Positions 15,665 through 16,564 of a stretch of DNA of 16,564 nt are shown here, one piece after another. The notes beneath the pieces are model-generated. The model was not told where the DNA came from. It did no database searches and was given only the letters and a program-made list of their open reading frames with translations. A program made the position numbers and the translations under genes. The DNA comes from Acidobacteriota bacterium. Lineage in GTDB: Bacteria; Acidobacteriota; Vicinamibacteria; Vicinamibacterales; CAVVIG01. The stretch covers positions 1 through 16,564 of the forward strand of contig JACPZV010000003.1 of the NCBI GenBank assembly GCA_016195295.1. Reading direction: 5' to 3'. Within the stretch, counting starts at the first letter, position 1, and each line of letters begins with the position of its first letter.

Positions 15665-16564
15665 AGTGCGACGGGGCAGCGCGGGGTCAGGAACCGTCGC
15701 GAGCAGCCACGCCAGGCTGGTCACTGGAGGTGTCCAGTCGGGCTTGAACCGAACGGCTTCGCGAAATTGACCGATGGCTTCAGAGAAACTGCCGCGCGAG
15801 CGAAACACGCTGCCCACGTTGTAATGAGCCTCGGCATTCGTCGGGTCGAGTCGGAGCGCTTCGAAAATGTTGGAGCGCTTGGACGGGATTCCCGATCCGC
15901 AACAGGACGCTGCCGAGGTTGTTGTGCGCGAGCGCGTAGTCCGGTTTGATCTGCAGCGCCTGCTGATATTGACCGATCGCCTCATCCACCCTTCCCGCCA
16001 GGGTCAGTGCCGTGGCGAAGTTGTAGTGCGCCGCGGAGGATTCGGGCTTCAGTCTCACGGACGCTTCGAAATGGGCGGCGCCTTCCTTCGCCCGACCCGC
16101 GTCCAGGTACAGCGCCGCGACGTCGTCGTGGAGCTGGACTCTCGAAGGATCCTCTCGGATCATGGTCTCGTAGCCGACGATATCTTCCGCGATCATTTTG
16201 GGTCGATAGGCCGCGTTCAGGATCTGCAGATCGCGATCATCTCGCGTGAGCACCTGAATCCACAGGTCGCCCATCTCGTCCTTTGACCACTGGCCCCACA
16301 GCACACGCCTTGGCGGCTGCTGAGGGTTGCGCGGGTTCTCCGCCGAGTTGTCGTACGTGTATCGCATCGCGAGCGTCGTGCCCTTTGGCAGCGCGAAGGG
16401 CGTGACGTAGCGATACACGTGCTGCCACCTGAAGTCCCAATCCTTAGACCCTTCGGGCGCTCCATCGGCGACCCACTGTTGCATCACGGCGATCTCGGCG
16501 TCGGTGAGCGGCCGATGTCCGATGAATTCGCCGTAGCCGGGCTCCGACTTCCACGGCGGCATGA
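15665..16564 (-). pseudogene. Cytochrome/monooxygenase-type TPR protein, frameshifted and 3'-truncated (5' part outside window)
   Basis: Reading in from the window edge, the minus strand encodes MPPWKSEPGYGEFIGHRPLTD, then IAVMQQWVADGAPEG. This is the end of a c-type cytochrome-like domain whose CxxCH would be outside the window. Next comes a segment with MRYTYDNSAENPRNP, PPRRVLWGQWSKDEMGDLWIQVL, like the C-terminal part of copper ascorbate-dependent monooxygenase-like proteins of Acidobacteria. About five TPRs follow (near 16140-15690). In the third or fourth repeat the frame breaks at about 15860-15868: HF in one frame continues as FEALRLDPTNAEAHYN in the next, fitting a 2-base loss or 1-base gain. 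After SLAWLLATVPD (about 15686) family similarity fades and no natural end is seen. It is probably inactive, or loses its last repeats. An assembly error at the shift cannot be excluded. Confidence 0.75.

Overview
The window is GC-rich bacterial chromosome, densely coding on both strands, with no rRNA, tRNA, CRISPR array, complete insertion sequence or phage gene seen. Gene content and style point to Acidobacteriota, most likely the Vicinamibacteria side. The pointers are a CarboxypepD_reg-plus-TPR secreted protein, the remnant of an acidobacterial-type TonB-dependent receptor, a monooxygenase/cytochrome-type TPR protein, heptanucleotide arrays around lepB, and small REP-like palindromes inside a gene. 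This placement is inference from family resemblance, not a database match.

Layout: (1) 1-730, minus: larB, cut by the window edge, for the nickel-pincer cofactor. (2) 771-4588, plus: a tight run of a membrane GT2 beta-glycan synthase, a DUF362 protein (4-bp overlap) and a citrate synthase-family enzyme. (3) 4648-8441, plus: an AbrB-type antitoxin and PIN toxin pair whose toxin stop overlaps the lepA (EF4) start, then lepB (signal peptidase I) and a small membrane-anchored protein. lepB sits between two different 7-bp repeat arrays. (4) 8424-12961, minus, in transcription order: secreted TPR protein, yggS, divIVA, yggU (DUF167), hutI, cyclodeaminase. (5) 13074-15152, minus: a DinG/YoaA-type Fe-S helicase carrying two in-frame palindromes. 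(6) 15172-16564: two decayed gene fragments tail to tail, a TonB receptor remnant (+) and a frameshifted cytochrome/TPR protein (-) running off the window.

How genes work together: hutI and the cyclodeaminase are consecutive parts of histidine degradation into folate one-carbon units. yggS-divIVA-yggU is a compact version of the cell-division-linked neighbourhood known from other bacteria. vapBC-lepA-lepB is one translationally coupled stretch joining a translation-targeting toxin module to a translation factor. Several transcription units begin with a -10-like hexamer exactly 6 nt before the start codon, which suggests leaderless mRNAs.

I see no complete new defence or biosynthetic system. 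The most unusual signals are the in-frame palindromes in the helicase, the start codon of lepB embedded in a heptamer array, the Shine-Dalgarno displayed in a GNRA hairpin loop before divIVA, and the toxin-antitoxin/lepA coupling.
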